Source: a bacterium (lineage in GTDB: Bacteria; Verrucomicrobiota; Verrucomicrobiae; Limisphaerales; J093). Taken from it: a stretch of DNA of 5,295 nt. How positions within the stretch are numbered: position 1 is the stretch's first letter; each line of letters starts with the position of its first letter. The notes under the pieces were generated by a model that saw only the letters and a list, made by a program, of their open reading frames with translations, was not told the origin of the DNA and searched no databases. Below, piece after piece: positions 5,200 through 5,295 of the stretch. The position numbers and the translations under genes are program-made. The stretch is from positions 1-5,295 of the forward strand of contig JAKCAB010000352.1 of NCBI GenBank assembly GCA_021839785.1, in the 5' to 3' direction.

Positions 5200-5295
5200 C
5201 GCCCCATGTCGCGTGCAATCCGCACTCGCGCTTCTCGTCCGCCTTGGCCGGGTCGAAGTAATCCCACTCGTTTGGCAGGTTGTGCGCGTGCAGGT
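5177..5295 (-). CDS. cysH: Phosphoadenylyl/adenylyl-sulfate reductase, C-terminus (CysH, partial)
   Basis: Only the last 38 codons and a TGA stop are in the window; the rest lies beyond the right edge. The frame reads LHAHNLPNEWDYFDP, then KRECGLH at visible residues 21-27. ECG(L/I)H near the C-terminus is the hallmark of PAPS/APS reductases, and its cysteine (codon 5224-5222) is the catalytic nucleophile that forms the sulfo-enzyme and releases sulfite with thioredoxin. E. coli CysH ends with the same KRECGLH plus two residues. Here 11 residues follow (ATWGGHAVRTA), the last seven overlapping the palindrome, so the tail may be a product of sequence added at the end of the gene. The extra cysteine pairs that mark an iron-sulfur APS reductase would lie upstream, so the substrate cannot be decided. 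The same-strand cysD and cysN downstream support the assignment. Confidence 0.85.
   Translation of the reverse strand, partial: LHAHNLPNEWDYFDPAKADEKRECGLHATWGGHAVRTA

Noticed and set aside
4690..5210. Target-site duplication around the candidate cassette
   Set aside because: Bases outside the two arms share no direct repeat longer than about three bases, so no duplication can be claimed.
5139..5267. GTG start giving the four-helix-bundle protein a 43-residue N-terminal extension
   Set aside because: The extension runs out of frame through the end of cysH, the palindrome and the inverted repeat, and does not resemble the family. The ATG at 5138 has a better ribosome-binding site and gives the usual length.

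Overview
This window carries part of an assimilatory sulfate-reduction locus from a GC-rich bacterium. All sulfur genes are on the minus strand, and one unrelated gene converges on them from the left. The best guess for the host is a member of the Verrucomicrobiota or a close PVC relative. This is an inference from three things: the haloperoxidase-like protein ends in a short 'SSDLxxW ... FYR' beta-type tail that I associate with secreted proteins of that phylum, a stand-alone four-helix-bundle (23S-IVP family) gene sits among short repeats, and most starts lack a clear Shine-Dalgarno. No rRNA or other marker gene is present to prove it.

Layout in the minus-strand reading direction (right to left): the last 38 codons of cysH (PAPS/APS reductase, ending in KRECGLH plus an 11-residue extension) enter at the right edge. 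Next is a 119-aa four-helix-bundle protein bracketed by imperfect inverted repeats, with a perfect 24-bp palindrome at its cysH side and a 14-bp tandem repeat at its cysD side. Then come cysD (sulfate adenylyltransferase small subunit, 300 aa), a 501-aa secreted vanadium-haloperoxidase/PAP2-type protein starting 8 bases after the cysD stop, and cysN (sulfate adenylyltransferase GTPase subunit, 440 aa) 53 bases further on. On the plus strand at the left edge is the C-terminal 255 aa of a protein with a cyclic-nucleotide-binding domain followed by an FHA domain. A 133-bp convergent gap separates it from cysN.

Function: CysD and CysN together make APS from sulfate and ATP, with GTP hydrolysis driving the reaction. 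CysH reduces APS or PAPS to sulfite. No APS kinase (cysC) domain is fused to CysN here, so whether CysH uses APS or PAPS cannot be settled from this window. The four-helix-bundle gene and the exported haloperoxidase-like gene have no obvious part in this pathway. They appear to be interlopers in a cysH-cysD-cysN operon.

The most noteworthy points are the separation of cysD and cysN by a secreted-enzyme gene, and a possible roughly 480-500 bp repeat-bounded cassette carrying the four-helix-bundle gene between cysH and cysD. I see no CRISPR array, tRNA, rRNA or recognisable transposase.
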